Positions 21,704 to 33,779 of a stretch of DNA of 64,000 nt are shown piece by piece. The translations under genes were made by a program, and so were the position numbers. The notes below the pieces were generated by a model. That model was not told the origin of the DNA. It was given only the letters and a program-made list of their open reading frames with translations, and made no database searches. Numbering within the stretch: position 1 is the stretch's first letter; every line of letters starts with the position of its first letter. The stretch comes from Mytilinidion resinicola (taxonomy: Eukaryota; Ascomycota; Dothideomycetes; Mytilinidiales; Mytilinidiaceae): positions 1,171,838 through 1,235,837 of the forward strand of contig NW_022985441.1 of assembly GCF_010093595.1 (NCBI RefSeq). The letters run 5' to 3'.

Positions 21704-24633
21704 ATGATGGCCCGGAATGATGAATCCACAACAGCTTCCATGTCAACCCACGCCAACCAGTATATCCGCGAGTTCCTCCACGCACAGGAGAGACCGCCTG
21801 AGATAGCAGCGCGGTACTTCTATTCTGCTCCCCTAGCCATCGATGATCCTCTGTCACCGCTGCCTCCGCCGAGCACCGGCTCGTCCACCCGCAGGCATCC
21901 ACCTCGACCCTTTTCGAAATATGACAATCACTCGTTGAACAATACATGGCTAGATTTGCGGCGGGAGATTCTTAAGTATACCGAGAATGCGGGCGAGAAG
22001 ACAGGGTCGCTGGATGCTGCTGGCAGCTCCACGTCAGCTTTCCCTCGAAGGAGAACGAGACGAAATGGTTCCAGCTCCGCGGATGACAGTTCACGCGCAA
22101 CGTCGAAGGCTAGAGACATACCCGTCGGAACTGCAAGAGCCAATCGAGCAAGCACATCGTCTGCAGAAGGGTCCTTGCAGCGGAATAAGGAAATTGTGGA
22201 TGGTGCTGCAAGTAGCCTTACTGGTTCGTTGCGTGCGTTGGACCCAGCAGATGCGTCTGGTAGCTTGGATAACACAAACACGACCGGGACTCCCTTCATA
22301 AGAGCTCCGTCCAGGAAACATCTGCCGACGGTGGGTATGCAAAGACTGCCAGAGGGTAGACAGCGTCCCGCCGCTCGCGAGCTAGATAGCTACAAATGGG
22401 ATGACGAGGAAGACGCAGACGCCACAAAACATAAGAATGGTAGCGGGCGGGGATCGAAGAACACCCCCGCAAGTCCCTCAGCTAAGGTCCCAGTGGGAGT
22501 GTCGAGACTACATAACGTGGTCTTGAGCGCCGAAAACATACGTATGGAGCCAATATATTGGTCTCCGGTGAACGACATCGCCCAGGTTGTTCGTGGGACT
22601 TGGTTTTACAAGGACAGCATGCTGCCGGTAGAGGGAGATGTGGCCAACATGCTCGAACTTGGATATGTCGAGCTGCGGCCTTGGTCACAGACCTGGAATG
22701 ACGAGCTTAATAGCGCCGTTGAGGTTGGTGCACATGGGGAGATGAAAATATTGCATAAACTGTGGCCAGAGAAGCCGCCGCAGGTAGACAGCCGGCCTGC
22801 CACATCAAGTGAGATGAGTGCTGGTTTAGTCGTCAACACTCTCGACGTTACCCCTGACACGCCGGAAAAGGAGAGGGAAGAGACAGTGCAGATTGCTTGC
22901 GATCTCATTGACGTCTCAACTGGCGCCGATGGTCCAGATAATAAGGCAGGTGGCGAAAACCAGTTCGGTGCGGATGGAAGATTGCGACAATACTTGAAAG
23001 CTGGAGTTATTTATGCTAATGAGAAGGAAGCGTATTTGTTGCGACCTAATCTTCAACCGTCGGCGTATTATGGAAGAAGACCGTTGGCCAATTATATCCG
23101 CAAAGGAAGGCCGATTGGTATATGTGTTACAAGAGGCTTCGACCAGGAAATATGGGATCGTCTACACCCACCGAAGAAGAGCACAAGAGCTACGAAAGCT
23201 CGTGAAGGGGTGTCAACAGCTCAAGCAGGGGCATCCTTCGGCAGACGACAAGAAGATGACCTAGAAATTGCACAGTCGGAGAGGCCACAGGTCACAGATC
23301 TAGTCTTGGTCATTCATGGCATCGGTCAAAAGCTCTCTGAACGAATAGAGACATATCATTTTACTCACGCGATCAACGCCTTCAGACGAGAGGTAAATGT
23401 TGAGTTAGGTACCGACAGCGTAAAGCGAAATCTACGAAAGGATATGGGGGGTATAATGGTTCTACCTGTATGTCACCTTTCATCTAGCTTTGAATCTCAT
23501 CATGAAAACGCTTCAAGATCTCCTATCGAGTACAATCTGAACAACACTGACCTTTTAAGGTAAACTGGCGTCTGCGAATCTCCCTAGAAGATGAAGCTAA
23601 GAAGGACCCTACTGAAGCTGAAGACCCTTCCGTGAACCAGTATACGCTTAAAGATATCACGCCAGACACTCTAGCCTCAGTCCGCGGCATCATAAGCGAT
23701 GTCATGCTCGATATCCCCTACTACCTCTCTCAGGAACACAACCCGAGGATGGTCGCAGCATGCGTTCAGGAGGCCAACCGTATATACCGCCTTTGGTGCC
23801 TGAACAATCCAGGATTTGCGGAATGGGGACGAGTCCATCTCGTCGCCCACTCACTGGGCAGCGTAATGGCAGTTGACATTCTCAGCCAACAGCCTAGCCA
23901 CCTCCCCCGACACCTCGGCGACCCTTCAACCCCTGAATCATCACTTCCTAAGTCTCACTTCATCTTTGACACGAAATCTCTCTTCCTTTGCGGAAGCCCT
24001 GTGGGCTTTTTCCTGCTCCTCAAGAAAGCTGCCCTACTTCCCCGCCGCGACCGCCGCAAACCGGGCGTGGACTCCTATACTGCCACTACTCCCGGCGTCG
24101 CAGGCGAGCAAGGCACCTACGGCTGCATCGCCGTCGACAACGTCTACAACATCGTCAACCCGTACGACCCAGTCGCGTATCGCGTCAACGCGGCCATCGA
24201 CGCCCCCTACGCAGCCACGCTCAAACCCGCCACCGTCCCCAGCGCATCACCAGGCTGGTTCTCGCTCTCGTCCCCCTCAACCTCCTCCCTCGCGCACCCC
24301 ATCTCGTCCGCCGAGTCAGCCATTGGCATCAAACCATCCACCACGGTGCGCCTCCCTTCCAACGTGGAACTGGAGACGCACAACTTCTCTCGCGAAGAGA
24401 TTGCGGAGAAGCGTGTTTACCTGCTTAATGATAACGGCCAGGTGGATTTCATGCTCAAGTATGGTGGCGGTGCGTTTGAGATCCAGTATTTGACGATGCT
24501 GGGCGCGCACTCGAGCTATTGGCTTAGCAGGGATTTTGTGAGGTGTATCGTGCAAGAGGTTGGGCGGGGGTTTGGGAAGCAGGGGACGTTGGCGGCTATG
24601 AGGGCTGTGAAGAAGAAGGGGGCGCTGGGATAG
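21704..24633 (+). CDS. DDHD-domain phospholipase A1
   Basis: Two exons, 21704-23467 and 23560-24633, give 945 residues. The family (mammalian DDHD1/2, yeast YOR022C) hydrolyses the sn-1 chain of glycerophospholipids, often phosphatidic acid, on intracellular membranes. The N-terminal half is a Ser/Arg-rich disordered region followed by a WWE-like block (WFYKDSMLPVE.D..MLELGY). The hydrolase core has LVIHGIGQKLSER and the nucleophile elbow AHSLGS with Ser near 686. A second core block contains NIVNPYDPVAYR. The C-terminal DDHD region holds the Asp of VDFMLKYG and the His of LGAHSSYW. The intron interrupts VLP-VNWR, a conserved site. Active-site residues are present, so the enzyme is probably functional. 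Confidence 0.92.
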
Positions 24634-27600
24634 TGGAGCATGAGTAGTTGAGATGATGCCGCGAGTCGTGTATTAGATGGTGTCTATGATCGAGGTTGTT
24701 AGAGAGGGGGTTGGTGTGAAGCTGGTAGGTTGTAGGGAAAGGTGATCGACTTGAAAAAGAGAGTCGGCTGGCATTTGCATGCTCGGCGACGTGCAATGGT
24801 GTTAGGGAAGTCTGGTTTTTGCATTTAGTTTGGAAGTTTTTGGGAAAACTGTGCTACCGCATACATTCTTCGAAGTCCGGTAGATACCCTAGAGTGCAAA
24901 CACCACTTCCGGTACTTCTAATCACATATCGCAATACGGAGGTCAGTTATGGATGTAATCATAGGCTCCTTGTGTTATCCTGTCACTATCAATACCTTTG
25001 AAATCAATACGTGGTGAGCTCCTCTGTGCTCTTTGCTAACTCACGCCACCACCATCATCCCCCTTGCCCTTTTACCACTCCCGTATCCACCAACCCCGTC
25101 CAGCCCGATCAATCTAATAGTCCGTCCCGTACCCCTCCCACGCCTCGCTTTCGCCATCTTGGTCTCAGATTCCAGATTCCAGGTCCCACGCAAACAACCC
25201 AAGCAAGCCATCCCCGACCTTCCTAAAGCCGCCAAAGATCTCGAAATCCCGAAAGTCCGGAGCAACGCACTCTCCCACAACGTGGCTCCTGAACCCAGCA
25301 AATCCGCGCGTGGCAGATCAGCGGCATGCAGTCGGGACACACGAGGGACGGGGTTGTCCGTTGCAACTGGGAAACGATAGGTAGCTTCCTAATCAAGATG
25401 TGCGGGGGTTTTTTTTGGGGGGGGAGGGGGGGGGGAGGTTACGCGGGTTTTGGGTAGATTGGTTAGGAATCATGGGGGATGGGTCCGGAGAACGAGCATT
25501 GGATTCCCGTAGGAAGGGATAAGAGCGAGTGTGATTGTGCCTATGCGAATTGATTGGAATCGGATGGGCCTGGCCCCAAGATCTCTCAAGCCCCAGTTAC
25601 TAAAACCTCAGTACCCCGAGGATTACGCAATTCGGAAGGATTCGTTGAAGTGCGATTCGGCCGTCCCCGTTGGCGATTCGAGCTGTCTGCACGTCCACAC
25701 CAGCCGGTTGTACGACGGTCTCGAGCCCGCCCCAAACCGCACAATGCAGGCTCCTGCTAGTAGTGGTGGTGGTAGATTAAGGCCAGCAAGCGCCATGGCC
25801 CCCGGAGACCACAAGGCGCAGGACAGACGTTCACCATGACGGCTTTACGGACTTTCGTTCCACCTAGCGGCGTCCCCCGCCTCGCCCTATCATCGTGCCT
25901 AGCGCCCGCTCTGCTGAACGAACCTTAGACCACGGGCACCTGCCTTTCCCCAACACACACCGGTTGCTCGCGGCCCTGCCGAGCCCAGCGGACTCGTGTC
26001 CAGCGCCGCTCATTCGCGATACGGTCTCCCCGGGAGTGGGAAAGGGCGGTCCTGCACGAGGTGGGGCGCTAGAAACAAGGGGGCGGGGGGTTGGGTTGCT
26101 ATCACTTAACGAAAGCGGGCGTGAGTGGTTCGCGGGGCCAGCGGAGTCGCCGGTTTGGGTAAGCCAGCGTTGCGCTACTTGGCATGTGGGGAGACGGGGA
26201 GATCGATCGGCTTGTAGGGCTGAGTGACGAGTAGGGTCAGTAAGCACGTAAGGGGATGCGTCGTTGATTGGCTGTGGAGCTGTTCAGTAAGTTGGGCGTG
26301 GACGGGACCGCTTGTGACTGTCTTATTGAGGCTTAGGAATGGTGGCTGCTGCATAGATTGCAGGACATGGTGGGCGAACGGAGCCGATGCGGAGATGTCG
26401 GAGGGGCGCGGAAGGATTTGACGAGCCATGTTGGGGGCGGTTTTGCGCTATTGCGGTTCTGGTAAGGAATGCGGTGCAACGCAGGTGCTGGCTATCAGGC
26501 AATACATGAGGCATCTCAATTCGGGATAAACTGCGAGATGGACGCGAACTGCAAGGGGAGTGCAGCGACATGACGTATGCCGACAGGGCAATCCGCCGTA
26601 TTAGAGCCTCAGTTCTGGGGAAACAGCTCGTCTGTACGACCGCCTGAATGGCATACTTTGGACTAAAAAACCGCTTGCCATTTAGGGCATCATGTTGCGC
26701 GATCGGCGCAAATGCTGCCTTGATTTTGAAAATCGGTAGCAAGCTTGGATGTTGTTGGTTCCTATTTGAATTGTATCCCTGTAGATTGAACCTTATTGGT
26801 AGGGTCGCTCATTTTTGGGAAGTCCAGGATAAGAGGACGGCACACTCGGTGATAGACAAGGGCAGGTCTTGCTGCAGTGTGGAGATGGTGAGGCCGGAGT
26901 AGGACCGCTTCACAAGCCAGCACGCAGGTGGCGAAGCGTGCATGGCTGAGCTATTGACAAGGCAAGGCCACCCATAAGATTGTACAGCTCGACTTCACGT
27001 ATAGTACTTTAAAGTTTGGAGGATCTGAAACAGATTTCGCTACGACGTGTTCTATTAGTAGCACAGTCATGAATAGACAGCTTCTGCGCCAACCCATGGA
27101 GTGGACATGAGTAGTCTAGTGGCGCCGCCGTCGAACAGCGACAGACAGATCGGCACGCCGATCGGTTCCCGAGCAAGCCGAACGTGGGCACGGCGATACT
27201 ACCTCCTACGTGCTGCTGGATTCCACGAATGGAGATTGGCATCCTACGGCCTCGAGATGCAGCATCGCTAGTACCTTGAAATCTTGATTTGTGCTGTCTT
27301 AACCTGTCTGTAGCACGACCCAAAGCCGCTAAATTTGTATGTCCATACCGCATTGTCGGATCGTCTCATTTGCTGCACCGCATATCTCGCATTCCTGTCG
27401 CCTCCAAGGAAGCGCCGTTGAAGTTGCGGATGCACAGACCTCAAGACCTCCACGGGTGGTGGCTGGTGTCCATGGTGGCTGGGGCGGGGACCAATATAAA
27501 TTTAGACCGGGGGCCTAACTTGCTGGCGCCAACTCCAACACATGGCTGGCAGGGCTGAGGGTCGGGTATATTCCCTTTGTGGCACTGGAAGACAAGCGTG

Positions 27601-29999
27601 TTCAACGGAGAAGTCCTGGGGTCCGACACGGCTCTGGTGCGTGATGTCTGCATGCAAGCAAGCAAGCCTCCATGTTGGTGTTGTTGCTCACCCCACGTAC
27701 AGTCCATATTCTTCCGGTCGCCACACCGTTTCAAGAGCCCGCGACTCCGGACTGGGGACGAGGGCGCCAGCACGTCGGCTCGACTCGAAACTGCGCTACG
27801 GACTCTCGACACCGCCAACTGGCTACGCACTTCGAGCAATGCACCTTGTCTACACGTTGCGACCATGCATCTTGCAGCGACGAGCACTGAAATCTTCCTC
27901 TTCGAGAAGGTCGTGTTGTTTCCAAAAGTTTAAAGTTATTGCATCTCCGCCATGTGGTACGCATGATTGACGGAGACGGCAGGACTTTGCTTTGATGTTG
28001 GAGAAGCTGTCTAATGCCGATGATGACAGTGGCGGCGAGGCATTCCCAAGGAGTATCGGAGTCGGGTGCTGCGGATTGTAGCAAGTTTGGTGTTGAGTGG
28101 TGCTACACGAGGTACGAGTGGGAGGGCCCGACGCTAGCATCGTGTCGAAGGATTCAGGATCGCGCGTCGTGCATAGCGCTCGTTTGTGCCCTTCTGCGGC
28201 AAGGGAAAGGACGCCTCGAGTACGTGTCGCTTGCCTATCTTGCTATTCGTCTTGTGTGACATTAGCCTGTGGATGTGGAATTGAATGAAGTCGCTGGAGT
28301 CAGTATTGGCTGGATGAGAGCAACATGTAAGGCGTCCAAGTAGTTGCAGGTATCGCTTTATCGTTGCATGTTAATGCTGCTCGATAGCGACACAAGCGCC
28401 ATTATTGGCGATACGTCGAGTATGATTTGGAAAGAGAAAGTTGCTTCAAGTAAGCTGCCCTCTCTGTGCTTTGTCCAGGCTTAGGACGTACGATGAAGGT
28501 GGCTGCAGAGGACGCTCTCCCTTTCGACATCAATAAATTACCACATTGAAGCGATTTCGAACTTCACTGTATCTAAATAACAAAACTGCTGCATAGAAAA
28601 GGAGAAAAATTGGTTTGTAAACATGCACGAGACGTCGGCAGAAAGCATCCGAGACTTCAGAAAATGTGGCTTGTGATATGCTGCATAAATGTGACCAGTT
28701 ATTGGAGTTCTTTTTTCAGGAGGTGCTAAGCGACCACTCCTTTGCTTGAATCCGAACACCTTTCGTTGCACACGGGACATTCCATGCAAATCGCGAGGCT
28801 GAAACAGGTGATGGTAGAGGTGATGGGCCTCGGGCCGTACGCTACGAAGTAATCGATTAGCACGGGACCCGCGGGTACGGCGGAATGTAATTTTGTGTTT
28901 CAAAACACGTGGAAAGAGCAGATTTGTCATTCTGCCTTGCCAGGGTGTCTGCAGCTGAACTTCCTGACTCGAGTGGGGGTAGTCTCACTCACCCACCCCC
29001 CAATGCGTCGAACGGCGGCCAAGTCATTGCCGAGCGAGGAGCGGCATGGCATCCATCGGCAGAGAGCGAGTTATCCGATGGTTGCTGAAGCGAAATGAGT
29101 ACGAACGAGAATAGAATCAAAGAACCTTGTCGTCGGGGCCGTCGGGAAGATGCGACTACCTAGGTAATCAGTCCATTATTATATACCATGTTTCGAATCG
29201 CCAATTTGATATGGAATCATGGCTTCTGATGGTGCCAGCATTCCAAGGTTCCTGAATAGGGCTGCTGCTGATGAGAGCAGCCCGGTTAAGCTAAGCCAAA
29301 CACGGCTACGAGATCCCCACCGTGCACGTTTGCCAAGGGAGCTGAACGTTGCCAAGATGGATAGTCTGCGGGAGGTCATGTTCTAATCTGCAGCCCTGGA
29401 GCTGGTGAGCGCTGCTCATTCGACCATGATTCCAAATGTTTGCTGTCTTCGTAATCACCGTATTCGGAGAATTGCTTAGAAAATGGGAAAATGACGCTGT
29501 GGAGAGCTGAAAAGTAACCACCTTCAGGATCTTTCCACGGTCTTTCCGCCCACCGTCTGTAGGGTGTGTAGAGGTCTGTGTAAATTCGCGAAAACGACCT
29601 TCTGATCGAAGATACGCTCGATTTGCGTGTGGATGATTGAGGCACCAAAAGGTCATACTCGAATAGAATTTTGATGTTAAAGCAGCATTCGCAGGTCGGT
29701 TTGTAGAGCTCTGCTTTCGTTCTGATACTTGGTATGAATTCGTAGGCTGTGTTCCATGTGATAAGGCCGGCTAATACTGCGATGCATAGCCAGCCGCTTT
29801 CGGGCCGCGCGGTGGACGTCTGGGGCGCCCGTTCTGGGCCTGAATGAGTCGTACATTCTCAATGCAGAAGCATGCGGAGTTTCTCGGAGGTGGCCTTGTT
29901 GCGATTCCCCTGCCCACCTGGCTATGTTTATACACATTTAGCAGAACTTCCCTCAAAGAGAACTTCGCCGACCAGGATCCACCCCTACCTCACCATGGG
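24634..29999. other. Gene-free block, first part
   Basis: No coding region can be supported on either strand. The open frames are short (under 150 codons), overlap one another on opposite strands and cannot be joined by plausible splice sites into anything family-like. A long G-tract lies at 25404-25438. No inverted or long terminal repeats and no transposase-like frames were noticed. Confidence 0.5.
25404..25438 (+). repeat. Poly-T/poly-G tract, possible G-quadruplex
   Basis: A run of five G, eight T, then eight G, one A, ten G, one A and two G. The G runs could form a quadruplex on this strand. It is also a likely site of sequencing or polymerase slippage error. Confidence 0.7.
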
Positions 30000-32900
30000 A
30001 AGACAGTAAACGCAATGCGCCAATATGAGGAGAGCTGAGCCGGCATTAGATAGTAAACGTTGATTGATCCCGAATCTTGCAGCCACAGGCTATCTGTGCA
30101 CTGACTCGCCCGAAGTTTCATCCTTTAGAGCGCAGCGCGTGAAGCGAGGGTCAAGGCCGCAAGGCTAGCCCTGGCACAGTTCTATGAGATATCCGCCTGC
30201 AGGCAAGCTGGTCGGAGCAAGCGGAAGTGCTGTGTCCGCTATGAAAGAGGATCCCGGTGGACCTCGCAAGGCCATGTTGGTGCCTTCGGCGAGGGCGCTG
30301 CGGCTGAGGTTGAACGCCGACCTTCTCGAAACATTCGGGATTTATCTTTGAAACGGCTCGCACCTAGGTAGTACGCTGTTGACGGAGCGCCCATTAGCCT
30401 TTCACCGGCTTGTGGGGTGCGCGATTGGGTTGGGCAGGGTAGGATCACGCCGGGTCAGGGATCCTGCGAACGTGCCCCCATGTGCCTGAGATCCCCAGCA
30501 TTTTCCGGAATCGTCATGGTCTACGCAGGCCATAGTGCGTCGCAAATTAGCGCCGCCTGCATGGCGACCGGAATCGAGCGTGCTGCTTTCGCGTGGATAG
30601 TGAAGGAGATGGGACCGTTGCTGCACCGAGCATCGTCAACAGCCCCGCGCTGCCATCCAGCACTCGACTGCCCGGGATCCGCTTGGAGTAAGCTGGCCTA
30701 GTCTCGGGGGTCGTGGAAGGCGGACCGGGGCCGGGTGCACACACCTGGGTAGTAGGGCTGAAGTGTGGGATTGCCGCGGGATTGAATTGGTGGATCCGGC
30801 ACACTCGGTCTAGGCGCGATGTAGAAGGCGCCTAGCATGTGCTGCTACGTGCGTAAATGCCTCCGGTATTTTATCCAAACCTAAAAATAAGTAACAGTCT
30901 CCAAATTCGAGGGCCGATGTCGAATGAAGCCAATGGCCAGCACACCACAGCCCTGATAATTTCGCATCATATGCCTCCAAAACCGGTGCGTTTCACGTTC
31001 GAAAGCGTCCGATACTGCGACATGTGTATTGCAGATATCGCAAGGATATTTGCCTGGCGCTTCTGCGCTCTCGCCCCTCTATTCTTGGTAGGGTGTTATT
31101 CTCAGGAGCGCTGCACATACAGGCTTCATATTTGTCAACACAATTATATATTGAACCTGCGATTTAGTCATTGGGGAGAGTTGGTTTGATACGGTCTTAT
31201 TCATCTCGCAGGGGTCCGAGTGCGTTCCCGATTGGCATCACATCTTGCCCTCTTACAGAGTGGATGACGGTTGGGCGGCATTACCGAGACGCGCGTCGGC
31301 GGCTGAAAGAGGGCATCGATAGGACTACTACTTTCCGTTCACGTTCTTGAGGCTGAACGGCTGTCTGGTGATCGCCGGTAGCGTATATGGACTCATGTCG
31401 GTATCGACTCATGCGCGATGAGAGTCGTGCATCGCAGCTGCTCAGGTGCCAGCATCGCGTCCAGCAATATCGGTCCATGCATGAGCTCCACCCGTCACGG
31501 CCAGCGTCGCTGTCCTGTGAAAGACGATCTGGGAAAGTAACTCCATAAACTGCACTGTTTACTCGGCGGATTGGCATGCTCAGCCATAGCGACTGGCTGG
31601 AAACCCCCAGCGCTGCTGGTACGAGACTGTTGAGTCAGCTCGTGCTAGCTACATCATGTACGCCTCCAATCTTGATAGTGTGAGGATGGAAACCGAGGGC
31701 TTTGGTGTCTCAATGGCATGCCGCTGCGGCTGCCCATGTCGGGGGTCTCCTCGAACTGGCAGGTGGGTTCTGCCGAGAAAGCCATACCTGAGGTCAATAG
31801 CAAGCATCGCTTGGGGGCGCTCTGCGTTGCATTTTCAGAAGGACCATTCACCGCGAGCCGTGTGGTTTCTCGATTTTGGCTTTGCATCTGTATCGCTTTG
31901 CACTTGTATTGTGCGTCTACTGTGTGTGGATACAAGAGATAAGCCATGGCTTTCAGCACTGAGAGTACATGGTGTTTTGATGGTCGAGAGGGAGTCTGAC
32001 TGACATATGATGGGTTCGGCAGCGTGAAGGCGAGGGTCGTACGCTGGTTGTCTAGAGGGATCCTGTGTGATCTACAAAGATGTTTAGTTTACTGTTCATT
32101 AATTCATCATTGGATCTTTCTAGGGCATGCAAGAGCCATGGAAACATCGAGCTTGGGCGGAAAGAGAAGGAAACAGTAGAGCTGTTCATGATCAGGAGAA
32201 GCAAGATGAACACAACATCAGTGGCTGCTCAATCCTCTGTTTTCCGTTGGTGTGGTTAGAGCCCCCTTGCGTCTGCGTTAAAGGAGATCAAGTGATGGGT
32301 AACTCTGTTATGCGCTTCTTTATGGTGGAACGTGAACTTTTGATGGGCATGAGGTGCCTGAGACGGTGAAGTTAGAGAGTTGGACGCCTTACGACCAGGC
32401 CCGTGGTCTGATTTGGGTTCGTCTGGGGTGGCGCGACTCTGGCAAGGCTGAGCAATGTCAGGCTTTTGGCTTGGGTACCCACTTTGAGTGTCTATTCTTG
32501 ACAGACGCTCCTGCAAAGACAAGTGAGACACTGTTTCGTTGATTCCAGTTGCGCCCATGTCGCGTGGCGGTGATGATTCGATTTCGTCGACGTCGCAAGT
32601 TGCGAGCAGGCCCTTTCAGCAGCGCCAGATGAATGCTGAAGCCAAGCCAACGAATAAGATCATATAACAATGCTTTGTATAGCTTGATCAGCCCTAAATC
32701 GAGCTGGCGATCGCAAGTTTGCTCCATATAGATGGTGCTTATGCATTTGACGGCGAACTTTAGGCCGATTCATCTTATCGCAGGGACAGATATTGGGCAT
32801 TTGACGGTATTTTGCGACACCTCCAATAGATTTGCATGTTTGCCACTGTTTCAAAGAATGCAGGTGCTAGTGGGTTTGGCCGGAAGACGTGGCCGTCGAC

Positions 32901-33779
32901 CTGCTCCGCGGAAGAATACAACACATCGTATCTAGAGTCTTGCGAACGCGCTAGATTCTGTCGGGAATGCGGAGCGAGCAGATGCCTTGGTGTCTTTGGG
33001 GCCCAGATGTTCCAAGGGGCAGGAGAACCTGGTCCCATCTTCGTCCGTACCTCACTCTGGTTCCCCCTTTTCAAGAACTGCTGGGACAATCTCTCTCAAA
33101 GAGAGCAGCAGCAGGCTGGGCCTTGACTCTTTCATGAGACAGCCGCGAACTTTCCCGCCCTCTCGCGGGAAGACTGGACAGGGAACGAGTGCAGCCACCA
33201 GTTCTGAAGATCGAGGATGCTGTTGTTGCTTTCGCTATCCCATTGGCTGGCAGCCTATCGCGAGCACTAAGGCCCCCCATCGATAGTGGCCTTGGACACT
33301 CAAAATGAATGCAGGGAGAAGAAGAGCAAGCTCGCTTGATAGCCAAAAAGAAATACGGACAACGAGTTGAGGCCCATGCGACCGTTGCAATGCCTCCCGA
33401 AACTAGAGTTCGCGAAACAGGATATACACCGCAAACTGCGGCTCAGCTGGGGCTGCTGTTGAGTGCACCAAGCGTTGTCTAGAAGAGGACGGTGAACACA
33501 TGTAGCGTTGGGTGGAGCGGTGTTAGCTGGCGTTAGGCCCTTGAGAGAGTTACATGCTTGGCGATAGGCGTTCCAGTACGGCTGAAGGAATTGGCGCGCA
33601 GCGCATGCACGAAGCCACTGCGTCACTGAGATGGCAGGCTCTTTGGACATGCGACTCCGCCGCGGCGATATTGTTGTATCGATCGTCGAATTGCGGTGCG
33701 AGACTTCCGCGATTAGGCGTTCTTCGCAACATGGGAGCGTACCAGCGACGTTGGGGCTGAGCCGGTCGACGACAAGTTA
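30000..33779. other. Gene-free block, second part
   Basis: Again no supported gene. Composition looks mixed, without the strong C-to-T decay expected of RIP-mutated repeats. Hydrophobic short frames near 30860-31190 and 31656-32003 were examined and show no family resemblance. Confidence 0.5.
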
